Shown: positions 51,771 through 61,748, counted from the stretch's first letter. The stretch is DNA of 64,000 nucleotides from Hymenobacter actinosclerus (GCF_900111515.1 NZ_FOHS01000003.1:1-64000), one strand, 5' to 3'. Program-made: numbers and translations. Notes: generated from the sequence alone by a model not told the origin.

Positions 51771-54470
51771 CTACAATGACATTCGCGCCGACGCCAGCAC
51801 TTGCGCTGGCCTGAACTCATAGGTAGTTTGAGCCAGTTGAAACGGACTCACAAAGCTGTACTGATACTTTCGGATATCAAAAATATTGTCCCAGCGCAAC
51901 TCCAGGTCAATTTTGCGTCCTTTGGTGGGCAGCGCGTAGCGGTAGAGCACATCGGCAAACAGGGCGCGTACCGTGGGGGCCGGGCCGTGGCTGTCGTAAT
52001 AATCGATGCTGAGCGTGAGTTGGTGCCCGCCTACCGGAAACAGGCTGGCGCTGGCCTGATGCTCCTGCACCAGGGCCGGGGTGCTGGTCCGGGTGGTTAT
52101 CTGGCTGCGTAGCGTGGTGAGGCTGGCCCGACCTTCTACGCTGCCCCATGCCAGGGCTAATATGCTGGCCTTAAGGCTGGCTGTGCCGCTTTGGGTACGG
52201 GTGTTGGTTATCCGGCCATTTAGCATCTGGGGCTGCTGGCGCAGGTTACCGAGTACCTGGAAGCTCAGGTTGGTTTTCCAGGGGCTGATAAACTGACTTA
52301 GGTTCGCGCTGAGCAGATGCGAATTGGCACGGTTGGCGCGGTCGAGGGCCATGGTCGTCAGCGCGCCGTCGGCATTTATCTGGCTGCTGTAAAGCCGGTT
52401 GCTTAGCGCGCTGCTGAAAGCATAGCTGGTGTAGAAAAATCGGGAACGGAGAGGGTCCTGAAAATAGATACTACCCGCGTAGCGTTGCGTTTGGGTCCGG
52501 GCCAGGGGCGCATCGTTGCGCTGCATTGTGCGGTAGTCGCGCAGCAGGTAGCCGTAACTCAGTTGGTTGATGTCGCCAAACATATTACTCAGGCTCCCAT
52601 CGGCCGACACTTGCCAATGTCGCCCCAGAGGGCGGGTCAGGTTCAGGCTGGGTTCGGCCACTACCGCGCGCAGGCGCTGGCTGGCTTCAAGCGGCGCATC
52701 GGTGGCCCGGAAGCCATAGTAGCTCAGCGGCACGCGCAAACTCAGGCTCCAGCGGTCAGTATTACGGCTCAGTCCGGGCTCGATGTAGTAGCGGGCATGG
52801 TTCCAGTGCAGCCTATTGCGCCGCAACGGGCCAACAGTAGTAGGCTCCGGAGTAGTGGTAGTCAGTGCCGAAGACAGCCGCTGGACTTCCTGCGAAAAGC
52901 CCACCTGGCCCGACCAGTGCCAGTTGCCCCGCCTAAACGTCAGCCCCGCCGAGTTGGTGGTCGAAAACGCCGCGAGCTGGGCCTGCTGCCGGACGGAGTC
53001 GTAGGCTACGCCCCCCGCAAGCAGTGGCGCAAAAGGCCCCGGGCTCACGGCCAGTTCCTGCGGACTGTTACTGAATCGCGTAAGCGACGAGAGCTGCAAC
53101 AGCGGCCCGCCGCCGAGGGGGCGTACCAGTCTCAGCCGGTTGGTCAGGGCCAGAAATGGATTGTGCGCCTCCTGAGCCAGGCGCAGGCCGGTTTCGGGGC
53201 GGTAGATATTGCCGGTTTGGGCATCCCAGCGGCCGTCGAGGCTCAGCGTGTTTTTTAGGTAATAGCGCCGCACGTTTTTGCTGAAAGCCAGATCGGCCAG
53301 CAGCTGGCGGAACGTAGCCTGGGTGGCCTTGGCTTCTGTTAGGGTCACGGTTCGGTTATCGGGCAAGAAGAACTGCGTTTGGCTGCCTCCCCGCGCCGTT
53401 TGCACATCGTGCAGATAGGAAGCGTTGACACGCAGCTGGTTTTCGGGGCCGACCGGAATGAGGTGGTTGGCACTCAGCAGATGTACCTGGTTGAACAAGT
53501 AGCGGCTGGCCCCTGCCGGCGGGCGGCCTAGACCCACTATGTGCGTCAGGTCGGGCTTCTGGCTACTGGACTCATTACCGGACGGAAAATCCGCCGCGGT
53601 TAAGGCCCGGAGCTGGGTCGATATGTCCTGGCCGGTGTTGTTGGTCTGGTAGGTATCGAGCAGTTGCTGGCGTCCCGCAAAGAGCATAGGCGCCAGATTG
53701 GCGCTCCACAGCGCGCCCAGCGGGGCAGGCCCCCAGCCAGCTCCCAATTGTACCTGACCGGTAGCCGTCACCTTACGCTTGAGCTGCAGGTTGAGGGCCG
53801 CGTTATCGGGCCGGTTCAGACTGTCGAGGGCCCGGATGGGCTGGTGGCGCTCCAGTACCTGCACACTCTGCACGGCCTCGGCAGGCAGGTTATTGCTGGC
53901 CAGTGAGTACCGCCCTTCCAGCAAATCCTGGCCATTAATATAGAACTTGTTGATGAGATTGCCCTGATAGGAAATCCGGCCATCGCCGTCCACTTCAATA
54001 CCCGGCATCTTTTTCAGCACATCGGCAATTACGCGGTCCTGCTTGCCAGTAAAGGCACTCACGGTATAGCTGAGCGTATCGCGGTGCCGGGTAATGGGCG
54101 CACTTCGTACCGTTACTTCCCGAAGCTGCGTTGGGATGGCCTGCAGGACAAGCGGCACGGTTTGGCTGCGGTTGACCAGCCCGAGCCGTTGGGCGGCGTA
54201 GCCCAAGGCGCGGGCATGCAGATACATCGAGTCGGAGACAGGTGTAGCGGCCAGTTTCAGGGTGAAGCTGCCATCGGTAGCCGAAACGACGAAGGCCGTA
54301 GAGGGCGGCTGGGCCTTCGTTTCCGCTTCGAGCAGCACCCCGGCCAGCGGCTGGCCAGCAACGTCGCGCACGGTGCCGCTCAGAATGGTTTGGGCGCAAA
54401 CGTGGGTGTTAGCCAAAAGCAGCAGGCCCACCAGTAACAGCCACGCCAGTTGAGTTTTTACAACCTGCAC
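51771..54470 (-). CDS. TonB-dependent receptor, carboxypeptidase-regulatory-like plus barrel
   Basis: An 899-aa outer-membrane protein. A signal peptide (to NTHVCAQ) precedes a carboxypeptidase-regulatory-like sandwich (LSGTVRDVAGQPLAGVLLEAE), a plug region (RDTLSYTVSAFTGKQDRVIADVLKKMPGIEVDGDGRISYQGN, FYINGQDLLEGRY) and a C-terminal barrel ending VLASARMSL. It belongs to the group paired with GLPGLI proteins, not to SusC. The GLPGLI gene lies just upstream (8 bp), so the two form a unit. The transported substrate is unknown. Confidence 0.9.
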   Translation of the reverse strand: MQVVKTQLAWLLLVGLLLLANTHVCAQTILSGTVRDVAGQPLAGVLLEAETKAQPPSTAFVVSATDGSFTLKLAATPVSDSMYLHARALGYAAQRLGLVNRSQTVPLVLQAIPTQLREVTVRSAPITRHRDTLSYTVSAFTGKQDRVIADVLKKMPGIEVDGDGRISYQGNLINKFYINGQDLLEGRYSLASNNLPAEAVQSVQVLERHQPIRALDSLNRPDNAALNLQLKRKVTATGQVQLGAGWGPAPLGALWSANLAPMLFAGRQQLLDTYQTNNTGQDISTQLRALTAADFPSGNESSSQKPDLTHIVGLGRPPAGASRYLFNQVHLLSANHLIPVGPENQLRVNASYLHDVQTARGGSQTQFFLPDNRTVTLTEAKATQATFRQLLADLAFSKNVRRYYLKNTLSLDGRWDAQTGNIYRPETGLRLAQEAHNPFLALTNRLRLVRPLGGGPLLQLSSLTRFSNSPQELAVSPGPFAPLLAGGVAYDSVRQQAQLAAFSTTNSAGLTFRRGNWHWSGQVGFSQEVQRLSSALTTTTPEPTTVGPLRRNRLHWNHARYYIEPGLSRNTDRWSLSLRVPLSYYGFRATDAPLEASQRLRAVVAEPSLNLTRPLGRHWQVSADGSLSNMFGDINQLSYGYLLRDYRTMQRNDAPLARTQTQRYAGSIYFQDPLRSRFFYTSYAFSSALSNRLYSSQINADGALTTMALDRANRANSHLLSANLSQFISPWKTNLSFQVLGNLRQQPQMLNGRITNTRTQSGTASLKASILALAWGSVEGRASLTTLRSQITTRTSTPALVQEHQASASLFPVGGHQLTLSIDYYDSHGPAPTVRALFADVLYRYALPTKGRKIDLELRWDNIFDIRKYQYSFVSPFQLAQTTYEFRPAQVLASARMSL

Positions 54471-54478
54471 GGCCCTAC

Positions 54479-55330
54479 TTATTTCCGTTCCAATGGATTG
54501 TTGCGGCGCTTTATCATTTGAACGTGATTTTGACGCATGCTTTCTGGAAACTGATTGCCAGCAGCTGCCATTCGGTCCAAGAACGTCAAATCATCATTGT
54601 ATTTAGCCTGCAGAAATTTAGCTTTTGAAATAACGGGAGCCGACAGTTTAGGTGCGAAAGGCGATTGGTCGTCAGTGGGAAAATCGATGGGCTGTGGATT
54701 GGTATCAAGGCAGAGCAACGAGAACACGTAGTTATCATGCGTATCGCGTACCTGCAGAATCAAGCCAGGCAGGCCGCAAAATTTATAGGGGCCGTCGCTC
54801 ACCGGAATGGCGCGGGTGAACCAGGCTTCCCACACCCGCCCACCAAACGCGCTGTAGGCCTGCTGACATTCGTAGCTAGCAATAGTTTTTTTAGCCGACG
54901 TTGTGCGCCAAGTAAATACGGCTGCTTTTTCCTGGTATTGGTACTGCTCAGAATTAATGTTATCGTAATACGCAATCATATTTTTAGCAGGTTCTTTGAT
55001 AATCGAATAGTGGAATTCGTTCTTACCTCCACTGCGCGATGCATCAAATGCCTGTTGCATGCGGTCCTTATCGGGAAGAGCTTTCAGGCTGGCATAAACG
55101 CTGTCTACAATATGCTCGCTGGTACTTTCAAAGCGAGAAGCACCGTTACTCACACGCAAAATCATTTGCACCCGTTTGGGGGTTGTAACAGCCGAATCAA
55201 GCTTGTAGTCCAATTGATAAACCGCCCGTAGACTGGTGCTAGTTGCTGACTGAGCGCTAACATAAAACGGTAAAGGCACAAACAATAGTGCTATTATCAA
55301 ATTATTAATATAATTTTTGTGACTTTTCAT
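54479..55330 (-). CDS. GLPGLI family protein
   Basis: A 283-aa secreted protein named for its signature, here CGLPGLILQVRD at about residues 188-200. It has a signal peptide (FVPLPFYVSAQS) and the family features AWFTRAIPVSDGPYKFCGLPGLI. GLPGLI proteins occur only in Bacteroidota, almost always next to a TonB-dependent receptor as here; their role, perhaps in substrate or metal binding, is unproven. The gene is markedly less GC-rich than its neighbours, suggesting acquisition with the upstream AT-rich region and the small peptide gene. Confidence 0.93.
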   Translation of the reverse strand: MKSHKNYINNLIIALLFVPLPFYVSAQSATSTSLRAVYQLDYKLDSAVTTPKRVQMILRVSNGASRFESTSEHIVDSVYASLKALPDKDRMQQAFDASRSGGKNEFHYSIIKEPAKNMIAYYDNINSEQYQYQEKAAVFTWRTTSAKKTIASYECQQAYSAFGGRVWEAWFTRAIPVSDGPYKFCGLPGLILQVRDTHDNYVFSLLCLDTNPQPIDFPTDDQSPFAPKLSAPVISKAKFLQAKYNDDLTFLDRMAAAGNQFPESMRQNHVQMIKRRNNPLERK

Positions 55331-55359
55331 AGAAATCGAAAAAACATTTTTGAAAAGAA

Positions 55360-55553
55360 TTACTTTTGCTTAATTAATGCTTTTTGGATACAGTAAAACC
55401 AACAAGCAGTAGCAATAATGCACAGCATTAGTATTTCCCAAGGGCTTACAAGGGCTTATCCAAGGCGGTATTATCGTTTGCTTTAAGGGCAGTAGCTTTG
55501 CTAGCAAAGCCTATACCGCAAAGCGCGGTGGCAATAGACAGGAATCTTTTCAT
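55360..55553 (-). pseudogene. Small secreted/membrane peptide gene, frameshifted
   Basis: An ATG at 55553 opens 35 codons, MKRFLSIATALCGIGFASKA.. ending DKPL then a stop at 55446-55448. Restoring one C in the CCC run (about 55459-55461) joins this to VSPWEILMLCIIATACWFYC.. in the next frame, giving a 64-aa product that ends at 55360. The reading with a C added has an N-terminal signal-like helix, a short polar middle and a C-terminal hydrophobic helix. It lies just before GLPGLI, on the same strand. It may be a pseudogene, a homopolymer sequencing error or a programmed slip. Confidence 0.55.
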
Positions 55554-55658
55554 GGGTTTTGAAATGGATGATAACTAAACATAGCGCCTATTTTATTTTC
55601 GGCATTTACGGGCTAGCGAGTGCAATAATGGATTTTTTTTACACAGCAAAATACAGAT

Positions 55659-55687
55659 AAAATCAAAATAGCAATAATTTTGATTTT
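55659..55687. terminator. AT-rich hairpin
   Basis: AAAATCAAAAT and ATTTTGATTTT pair across a 7-nt loop. Being AT-rich it is a weak terminator candidate in either direction, in the AT-rich gap. Confidence 0.35.
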
Positions 55688-55771
55688 TAAAGCTAAATGC
55701 CTGGCCACCAAACCTAAGACTATTAGGCATTATTTTTCAATTCTTATAGCAAATCTAAGCTGCGGAAGGCA

Positions 55772-55879
55772 ATGTAGGGCGGGGCTTGCCTCCGCCCGCC
55801 GTCGGACGATGCGTAGACTACCTGCGTTGAGCCCCTGCAACGCCCGTGCAAACGGCGGGGGCAAGCTTTGCCCCTACAT
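55772..55879. repeat. 'ATGTAGGGGC' inverted repeat
   Basis: The left arm ATGTAGGG-CGGGGCTTGCC.. (55772-55801) and the right arm GGGGGCAAGCTTTGCCCCTACAT (about 55853-55879) are imperfectly complementary over about 27 bp. The arms are unrelated to the GTCAT family, so this is a third intergenic hairpin type. Confidence 0.7.
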
Positions 55880-56127
55880 CGCGCAAACACAGACATGCCG
55901 CAACTTGGTTTACACGACTTAGTAATCATAACACAAGCCTCGCGTCACCTGCCAGCTCCCTCCACGCAAGCACCATATCATCGAATTTCGGAACGCATTG
56001 GAGTCGTACTGGCCACTTTTCATGTGGCAAAAGCGGTGCAGATAGGATGAGCCGAAGAAGTGGCTGATGCATAGGAGTAACTGGCAGTTTTCAACTCGCC
56101 GGATAAACCGCGCCCGTCCGAACGGCT

Positions 56128-56135
56128 TACCTTTG
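56128..56135 (+). promoter_or_regulatory. sbcC: -7 element of sbcC promoter
   Basis: TACCTTTG matches TAnnTTTG, 32 nt before the sbcC start. This gives sbcC its own promoter, independent of sbcD. Confidence 0.6.
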
Positions 56136-56166
56136 TTGACCTCCCTTCCGGCTCCACTCACCCCGC

Positions 56167-59100
56167 ATGAAAATCCTCCGCGTCCGCTTCCTCAACCTCA
56201 ACTCTTTGCGCGGCGAGCATTTCGTGGATTTCAGCCAGGCCCCGCTGGCCGATGCGGGCCTGTTTGCCATTACCGGGGCCACCGGGGCGGGCAAAACCAC
56301 CATTCTCGATGCCATTACGCTGGCCCTCTACGGCCAGGTGCCCCGCCACGAAACCACCGGGCCCGAGCACGTAATGAGCCACGGCACGGGCGAGAGCTGG
56401 GCCGAGGTAGAGTTTGAGGTGAATGGCCGGCAGTACCGCAGCAAGTGGGGCCAGTACCGCGCCCGCAAGCGCGCCGGGGCCAACCTGCAGGACCCCAAAA
56501 TGGAGCTCAGCGAGCGGAAGCAGGCCGAAGACGGCACCGAAACCTGGGAGTTTCTGGAAACCTACAAGGCCAAGGTGCCCCGGCGGGTGGCCGATTTAAG
56601 CGGGCTCGAATACAAGCAGTTTCTGCGCTCGGTGCTGCTGGCCCAGGGCGACTTTACACGGTTTTTAAAGGCCCCGGCCGGCGAGCGGGCCCAGCTGCTG
56701 GAGAAAATCACCGACACCAAAAAGTACTCCGACATCTCGCGGGCCGCCTTCGAGCGGGCCAAGCACGAAACCCAGCAGGTGGAGCAGCTGCGCCAGGGCC
56801 TGCAGGGCGTTGCGCTGCTCTCGCCCGAAGAAGTGGCCTTTCTGGAAGCCGAAGCCCAGGACCTGACCCGCCAACTAAGCGAGGCCACTGCCGGCCAGGA
56901 GCAGCTGCGCGAAATGCAGCGCTGGCACCAGCGCCTGCACGAGCTGCAGCAGAAGCAGCTGGGCGCCGAGCAGCGCCGCCGGCAGCTGGCCACCCAGGCC
57001 GAAACCCTGGCCCCGCTGCGCCAGCGGCTGGCGCTGCACCAACAGGCCCTCCCCTTCGCCCCGGCGCTGGCCCTGCTGCGCCAGGACGCCGGGCAGCTGG
57101 CCCGGCTGCAGGCCGAAGCCGAACACCTGCGCCGCCAGCTCCCCCAGTTGCAGGAGCGCCTCGCCACCGCCGAAACCGCCCGCCAGCTGGCTCGCCAAAC
57201 CCACGAGGCCGCCGCCCGGACCCGCGAAACCCGGGAGCCCGATTTGCGCGCCGCCGAGCAGCTCGACGTAGTTATTGCCCAGCAAACCCGCGAGCTGGAC
57301 GGGCGTACGCAGGCTTATAAGAAGAAGCTGGCCGAGTGTAAAAGCCTGAGCGCCGAGCTGGCCGCCACCACCGCCCGCACCCAGCAGGCCCGCACCCAGC
57401 TAACCGCCGCCGCCGACTGGCTGCGCCTGCACGCGCACCGGGCCGACATGATGGAGGCGTTCGGCGTGTTCACGGGCCTGGTGCAGGACCACGACCGGCT
57501 GCACGGTGAGGATGGCCAGCTGAATCTGCGCATTACCACCCTCGACGCCCGCCTGCACGAGGCCCGGCAGCAGGAGCAGCAGGCCGCCGAAGCCGCCCGC
57601 CTCGCCCGCCGCAGCCTCGATGATTACGAGCAGCAGGCCGCAGTAGCCGCCGCCACCCGCGACGAGCAGCTGCGCCGGCTGCACCACCACGTACAAACCC
57701 TGCGCCACGAGCTGGCCACCACCGAAACCCACCGCGAAACCCAGCGCCAGCTGGTGCAGGCCCAGCAGCTGATTCTGAGCCACGAGCAGGCCCGCCAGCA
57801 GCTGCAGCCCCACGAGCCCTGCCCGCTGTGCGGGGCCCTGGAGCACCCCTACGCCGCCGGCGTACTGGGCCTGACCGATGCCGGCCTGGCCCAGCAGCAG
57901 GCCAAAGCCGAGAGCCTCACCCAGCAAGCCCACGCCCTCAACGCCCGCGTCAACCGCCTCAACACCTTTCTCAACCTGCTCGAAAACGCGGGCGGCGACG
58001 CCGGCCGGGTGGCCCCCGATGCGCCGCTGCAGTTCATCACGCCCGCCCGCGAGGAGGCCCTGCCCGCCGAAAGCCGCGCCCTAGTCCAGCAGCTCAAGGA
58101 CCTGGAGCAGCTGCGCGCCGCCGCCGAAAAGCAACTCGCGCAGGCCCTCTCGGAGCAGCAGGGCGCCGGGCGCGCCCAGGTGGGCACCCAGCAGGATTTG
58201 CAGGAAGCCCGCCGGCAGCTCGCCGACGTGCGCGAGCAGCTGCCCACCATAAAAGCCCAGCTCGAAAGCCTGCTCAGCAACTTCGGGCTCACGTTTACGG
58301 GCGAAAACGGGGCTGCTATGCAAACGCAGCTCCGGGCGCTGGAAACCGAATTCAAGAACCGCCAGACCGAGTTCAACAAAGCCAGCCAGGAAACTGAAGT
58401 AGGCCAGGCGCTTATCGAGCGGCTTACCCGCGACGAGCAGGAGGCCAAGGCCTGGCTGCAGGAGCACAAGCAGGGCCTGGTTGAGCAGCACCAAGCCATT
58501 GAGCAGCAGAAAGCCGAGCGCCAGGCCCTGCTGCCCGAGCCCGATGTGGCCGCCGTGCGCCAGGCGCTGGAACAGGCCCTGAAGCAGGCGGAGCAACGCC
58601 GCGAGCAGGCCGAGGAGCAGTTCCGCCAGCACGATACGGCCCTGACCATTGCTGCCGACCAGCTCCGCCAGCGCGCGCACGACGCCACCACCCAGCAGCA
58701 GGCCCACGACCAGCGCCACGCGGCCCTGACCGCCGAACTAACTGCCGCCGGCCTCGCCCCCGACCCCGCCGCGCTGCCGCCGCTGCTGCTGCCCGAAACC
58801 GAAGCCGCCGCGCTGCAAACCCAGCTGCGCCGCCACGAAGACGATGCAGTGCTGGTTGAGCAGGTGCTGATTGAAACCGGCACCGAGCTGGAGCAGCAGG
58901 CTGCCCGCGCCCTCACCACCAACGCCCCCGAGCACACCGCCCAGCAGCTCGCGGCTGCCAACGAGCAGCTGGCCACGCTCAACCAGCAGCTCGGCCAGCG
59001 CCAGGAGCGCCTCGGGGCCCACCGCAACGGCCAGCAGCGCCACGCCGAACTAGCCGCCGCCCTCGAAAAGCAGCAGCAGCAGGCCCTGCGCTGGCGCCAC

Positions 59101-59601
59101 CTGGCCGAGCTCATCGGCTCGGCCGACGGCAAAAAGTTCAGCGAATTTGCCCAGGGCCTCACCCTGGCCCGCCTCGTGGACCTGGCCAACCGCCACTTGC
59201 ACCGCTTCACCGACCGCTACCGCATCCTGCGCCACGCCGAGCAGCACCTCGACCTGCTCATTCAGGACGAATACCAGGCCGGCGGCGTGCGCTCGATGAA
59301 TTCGCTTTCGGGCGGCGAGAGTTTCCTGGTAAGCCTGGCGCTGGCCCTGGGCCTGTCGGAGCTGGCCGGCCGCCGCACTCAAATCGACACGCTCTTCATC
59401 GACGAAGGCTTCGGCACGCTCGACCCCGACACGCTCGACGTGGCCCTTTCGGCCCTCGAAATGCTGCAGGGCACTGGCAAAACCATCGGAATCATCTCGC
59501 ACGTCGAAGCCCTCAAAGAACGCGTGAGCACTCAAATCAACGTCCGCAAAGGCACCGGCGGCGTCAGCTCGCTGCAGGTGCTGGGGTTTGGGGAGAAGTG
59601 A
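56167..59601 (+). CDS. sbcC: Nuclease SbcCD subunit C
   Basis: An 1144-aa SMC/Rad50-type ATPase. Walker [10 protein letters not shown] is near residue 38 and the Q-loop in [13 protein letters not shown]. Long Gln/Ala/Arg-rich coiled coils flank a zinc hook with Cys552-Pro-Leu-Cys555. The signature [20 protein letters not shown] (about 1044) and Walker [18 protein letters not shown] (about 1074) complete the head. It partners SbcD, encoded 6 kb upstream. The stop codon (59599-59601) lies in the first unit of a 7-bp tandem repeat. Confidence 0.97.
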   Translation: MKILRVRFLNLNSLRGEHFVDFSQAPLADAGLFAITGATGAGKTTILDAITLALYGQVPRHETTGPEHVMSHGTGESWAEVEFEVNGRQYRSKWGQYRARKRAGANLQDPKMELSERKQAEDGTETWEFLETYKAKVPRRVADLSGLEYKQFLRSVLLAQGDFTRFLKAPAGERAQLLEKITDTKKYSDISRAAFERAKHETQQVEQLRQGLQGVALLSPEEVAFLEAEAQDLTRQLSEATAGQEQLREMQRWHQRLHELQQKQLGAEQRRRQLATQAETLAPLRQRLALHQQALPFAPALALLRQDAGQLARLQAEAEHLRRQLPQLQERLATAETARQLARQTHEAAARTRETREPDLRAAEQLDVVIAQQTRELDGRTQAYKKKLAECKSLSAELAATTARTQQARTQLTAAADWLRLHAHRADMMEAFGVFTGLVQDHDRLHGEDGQLNLRITTLDARLHEARQQEQQAAEAARLARRSLDDYEQQAAVAAATRDEQLRRLHHHVQTLRHELATTETHRETQRQLVQAQQLILSHEQARQQLQPHEPCPLCGALEHPYAAGVLGLTDAGLAQQQAKAESLTQQAHALNARVNRLNTFLNLLENAGGDAGRVAPDAPLQFITPAREEALPAESRALVQQLKDLEQLRAAAEKQLAQALSEQQGAGRAQVGTQQDLQEARRQLADVREQLPTIKAQLESLLSNFGLTFTGENGAAMQTQLRALETEFKNRQTEFNKASQETEVGQALIERLTRDEQEAKAWLQEHKQGLVEQHQAIEQQKAERQALLPEPDVAAVRQALEQALKQAEQRREQAEEQFRQHDTALTIAADQLRQRAHDATTQQQAHDQRHAALTAELTAAGLAPDPAALPPLLLPETEAAALQTQLRRHEDDAVLVEQVLIETGTELEQQAARALTTNAPEHTAQQLAAANEQLATLNQQLGQRQERLGAHRNGQQRHAELAAALEKQQQQALRWRHLAELIGSADGKKFSEFAQGLTLARLVDLANRHLHRFTDRYRILRHAEQHLDLLIQDEYQAGGVRSMNSLSGGESFLVSLALALGLSELAGRRTQIDTLFIDEGFGTLDPDTLDVALSALEMLQGTGKTIGIISHVEALKERVSTQINVRKGTGGVSSLQVLGFGEK

Positions 59602-59660
59602 GAAGTGAGAAGTGAGAAGTGAGAAGTGAGAAGTGAGAAGTGAGAAGTGAGAAGTGAGAA
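59593..59660 (+). repeat. Heptamer microsatellite GAGAAGT
   Basis: About 9.7 perfect copies of GAGAAGT, 68 bp. The first copy contains the sbcC stop codon (AAG TGA). It runs up to a GTCAT-type inverted repeat. Perfect identity between units suggests recent slippage. Confidence 0.97.
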
Positions 59661-59690
59661 ACGGTACGGGAGACGGGCAGTAGAAGGGGT

Positions 59691-59787
59691 GTCATTCTGA
59701 GCGGAGCGAAGAATCTCGCGTGCCATGGCAACTCCTGACGATAGGGTTACCATGGCACGCGAGATTCTTCGCTCCGCTCAGAATGAC
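59691..59787 (+). repeat. GTCAT-type intergenic inverted repeat, copy 8
   Basis: The most regular copy: arms GTCATTCTGAGCGGAGCGAA and complement, inner arms GAATCTCGCGTGCCATGG / CCATGGCACGCGAGATTC, giving about 38 bp of perfect pairing around a 21-bp centre. It follows the heptamer repeat. Confidence 0.95.
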
Positions 59788-59840
59788 ACGTTCCTGATTT
59801 CCCCATCACCTATCACTCCATCGCCCCATCACCTCTCCCC

Positions 59841-60899
59841 TTACATCCCCATCGCCTTTATCTCCGGCCAGGTCCAGTACCGCTTCGGCTCGATGCCCGC
59901 GTAGCCAGCCTCGAAAAACGCTACTACTTCCTGCTCCAGCACGTCGGGCATAATGGACGACTCAAAAATCGGGCGCTGGTCGGGGTCGGCGTAGCGCTGG
60001 GGCTTGCTGAGGGTGCGGCCGCTGAGGCGCAGCAGCGGGCCGGTGTCGGTGATGCCTTCGTGGGTCCAGCGGCGGGGGGTGGTTTCGAGGGCGTTCAGGC
60101 GGTCGGTGAGGGGCGCGAGGGGCAGGCGGGGCAGCGTGGGGCGGCTTTCCAGGTCGATCCAGGTGGTGTACTTGTACTCGAATTCATAGCGCTGGCCGTC
60201 GTAGAGGCTCAGTACCATATCGGTGCCGATGCTGGGGCCGAACAGGGCATAGTAGGGCAGCGGCGCGGGCGTCTGCACCACCGTCAGGCCGATGGCGGGG
60301 TAGCGGCGCACGGTGGTAGCGGGGCTCTGCACCACGGCTACGGCCTGTTGCACGCGCCCAAATTCGGGCTCCCAGGCGGCGCGCCCGGCTTCGGGGTTTT
60401 CCAACAACTCCGCGAAGCGGGGCAGGAACCAGGCGAACTTCTCGGCCGAGGCCTCGTCTTCGCGGCGGCGGCGGGCGGGGGCGCCAAAGGGTTCGTAGAA
60501 GCGGGCCTTCTCTTCGGCGTTCAGCCAGCACACCAGCTGCAGCGCGTGGCTGGCGAGCGGGTGCTGCCAGTCGATTTCGCGGAAGTCGCCGAGCGTGGCC
60601 ACGAGGCGCAGCAGGGTTTCGTAGCGCAGGGCCAGCACGGGGTTCAGCAGCGCCCACACGCCCACGAACCCGTCGATATCGAAGTGGTTGGCCGTTACGG
60701 CGCGGGCCTGCAGGCCGGGTGTTTCGGGCGCGTGCAGGGCGCGCAGGGCCGAGCCGGCGCTGGTATCGTCGCGCAGAGCCTCGGGCGTGGCCGCGCCGCG
60801 CCAGTGCGCCAGCGTGAGTGCCGCGCCCAGCCCCGTACTATCCACCACAATAGTCGGCTGCCGGCGCAGCTGCTGGAACGGAACAAAGTATCGGGACAT
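59841..60899 (-). CDS. Conserved hypothetical protein (352 aa)
   Basis: A cytoplasmic protein of unknown function. N-terminus MSRYFVPFQQLRRQPTIVVDSTGLGAALTLAHWRG, middle TANHFDIDGFVGVWALLNP with conserved-looking Asp/His, and IGTDMVLSLYDGQRYEFEYKYTTWIDLESR followed by LNALETTPRRWTHEGITDTGPLLRL. The N-terminal HFDxDG arrangement recalls DHH/DHHA1-type phosphoesterase motifs, but I cannot confirm a family. It is bracketed on both sides by GTCAT-type repeats with GATGGGGTGATG-like flanks. Confidence 0.8.
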   Translation of the reverse strand: MSRYFVPFQQLRRQPTIVVDSTGLGAALTLAHWRGAATPEALRDDTSAGSALRALHAPETPGLQARAVTANHFDIDGFVGVWALLNPVLALRYETLLRLVATLGDFREIDWQHPLASHALQLVCWLNAEEKARFYEPFGAPARRRREDEASAEKFAWFLPRFAELLENPEAGRAAWEPEFGRVQQAVAVVQSPATTVRRYPAIGLTVVQTPAPLPYYALFGPSIGTDMVLSLYDGQRYEFEYKYTTWIDLESRPTLPRLPLAPLTDRLNALETTPRRWTHEGITDTGPLLRLSGRTLSKPQRYADPDQRPIFESSIMPDVLEQEVVAFFEAGYAGIEPKRYWTWPEIKAMGM

Positions 60900-60956
60900 G
60901 CTGGAGTGCTGAGATGATAGGGTGATGGGGTGATGCAGGGGCGGGGTAAAGGTACT

Positions 60957-61046
60957 GTCATCCTGAGCGGAGCGAAGGACCTATATAGATGGTGTTATCT
61001 TTTGAAATTACCTTCTGTATAGGTCCTTCGCTCCGCTCAGGATGAC
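60957..61046 (+). repeat. GTCAT-type intergenic inverted repeat, copy 9
   Basis: Arms GTCATCCTGAGCGGAGCGAA and complement with inner arm GGACCTAT / ATAGGTCC, same inner subfamily as copy 5. Left flank is a quasi-tandem GATAGGGTGATGGGGTGATG, right flank TCCCTATCACCG partly inverted. Confidence 0.92.
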
Positions 61047-61063
61047 AACGGCTCCTCTCCCTA

Positions 61064-61375
61064 TCACCGCTTTCCCCGGCGGTTACTGATGCGCTCTATT
61101 CGGCTGCGGCGAATCCAGTGCAGGTATTTCTGCAGCTCCGGGGCGTTGCGCAGCTGCTCGATGCCGGCATAACGACGGGCCAGGGTTTTGTTGTCGAGCA
61201 ACAGATGGATGGTGCTGTGGCAGGGCTGGCAGAGGTCGGTGGTGGGGCCGTGGCGGCCGCCCTCTTCGCGGGGCACCAGGTGGTGGCGGGAGGTTCGCTG
61301 CACTTCCCGCTCGCACAGCGCGCACCGGCTGCCACCCGGCTCTCCGGCGGCTATAGCAGAAGCAGCAGCAGGCAT
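61064..61375 (-). CDS. Small HNH endonuclease-like protein
   Basis: A 103-aa protein with one HNH domain: CxxC at 18/21, HHLVPR (31-36) with the catalytic His pair, TTDLCQPCHSTIH with CxxCH at 49-53 and His57. This is the zinc-stabilized HNH fold found in standalone nucleases and in the YajD-like group. The start at 61375 is chosen because the upstream extension is low complexity. No methylase or toxin partner adjoins it, so this is not an obvious restriction system. Confidence 0.85.
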   Translation of the reverse strand: MPAAASAIAAGEPGGSRCALCEREVQRTSRHHLVPREEGGRHGPTTDLCQPCHSTIHLLLDNKTLARRYAGIEQLRNAPELQKYLHWIRRSRIERISNRRGKR

Positions 61376-61634
61376 ACAAACGAAAATAACAGTTGGGGTA
61401 ACAGACGAAAAAACAACCCGCAGACCGCCGCTGGGTTTTGGTGATTTTGCCGCCCCGCCCCCGCCCGCCAGCGCTGGAGCACCGCCCGATGAGCCAGGAC
61501 CCTGGGAACGAAAATCGAGCCCGATGTTGGCCGTCAAATCCCCTAACCTAGTTTTTGCCACTCGTCATTCAAATAATAATACTATTCGGATAAATTAAAT
61601 GCCATAATGTTGTAAAAGTGTTCTGAATATGATT

Positions 61635-61642
61635 TATATTTG
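61635..61642 (+). promoter_or_regulatory. -7 element for the secreted 146-aa protein
   Basis: TATATTTG matches TAnnTTTG; a TTG lies 22 nt upstream. It is in an AT-rich stretch within 61376-61748, a region with no other identified feature. Confidence 0.55.
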
Positions 61643-61748
61643 AATACGCCTTGCCTATATTCTCAAATAGTACCTGATTGCCACGCGGTAGTTGGGAAGT
61701 GCAGGCTACCTTTTCACCGACACGCTTTTCACACTTTAACCGCTTTCT

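Larger units (their letters stand above)
55554..56127. other. AT-rich gap between the peptide gene and sbcC
   Basis: 55554-55760 is very AT-rich and holds a hairpin at 55659-55687. 55772-55879 is an inverted repeat described separately. 55880-56127 has moderate GC, no recognizable coding frame and no tRNA. The change in base composition at both ends suggests that the GLPGLI/TonB locus was inserted here. Confidence 0.5.

Noticed and set aside
55846..56161. Possible transposase remnant
   Set aside because: Short frames on both strands gave no recognizable transposase motif; treated as intergenic.
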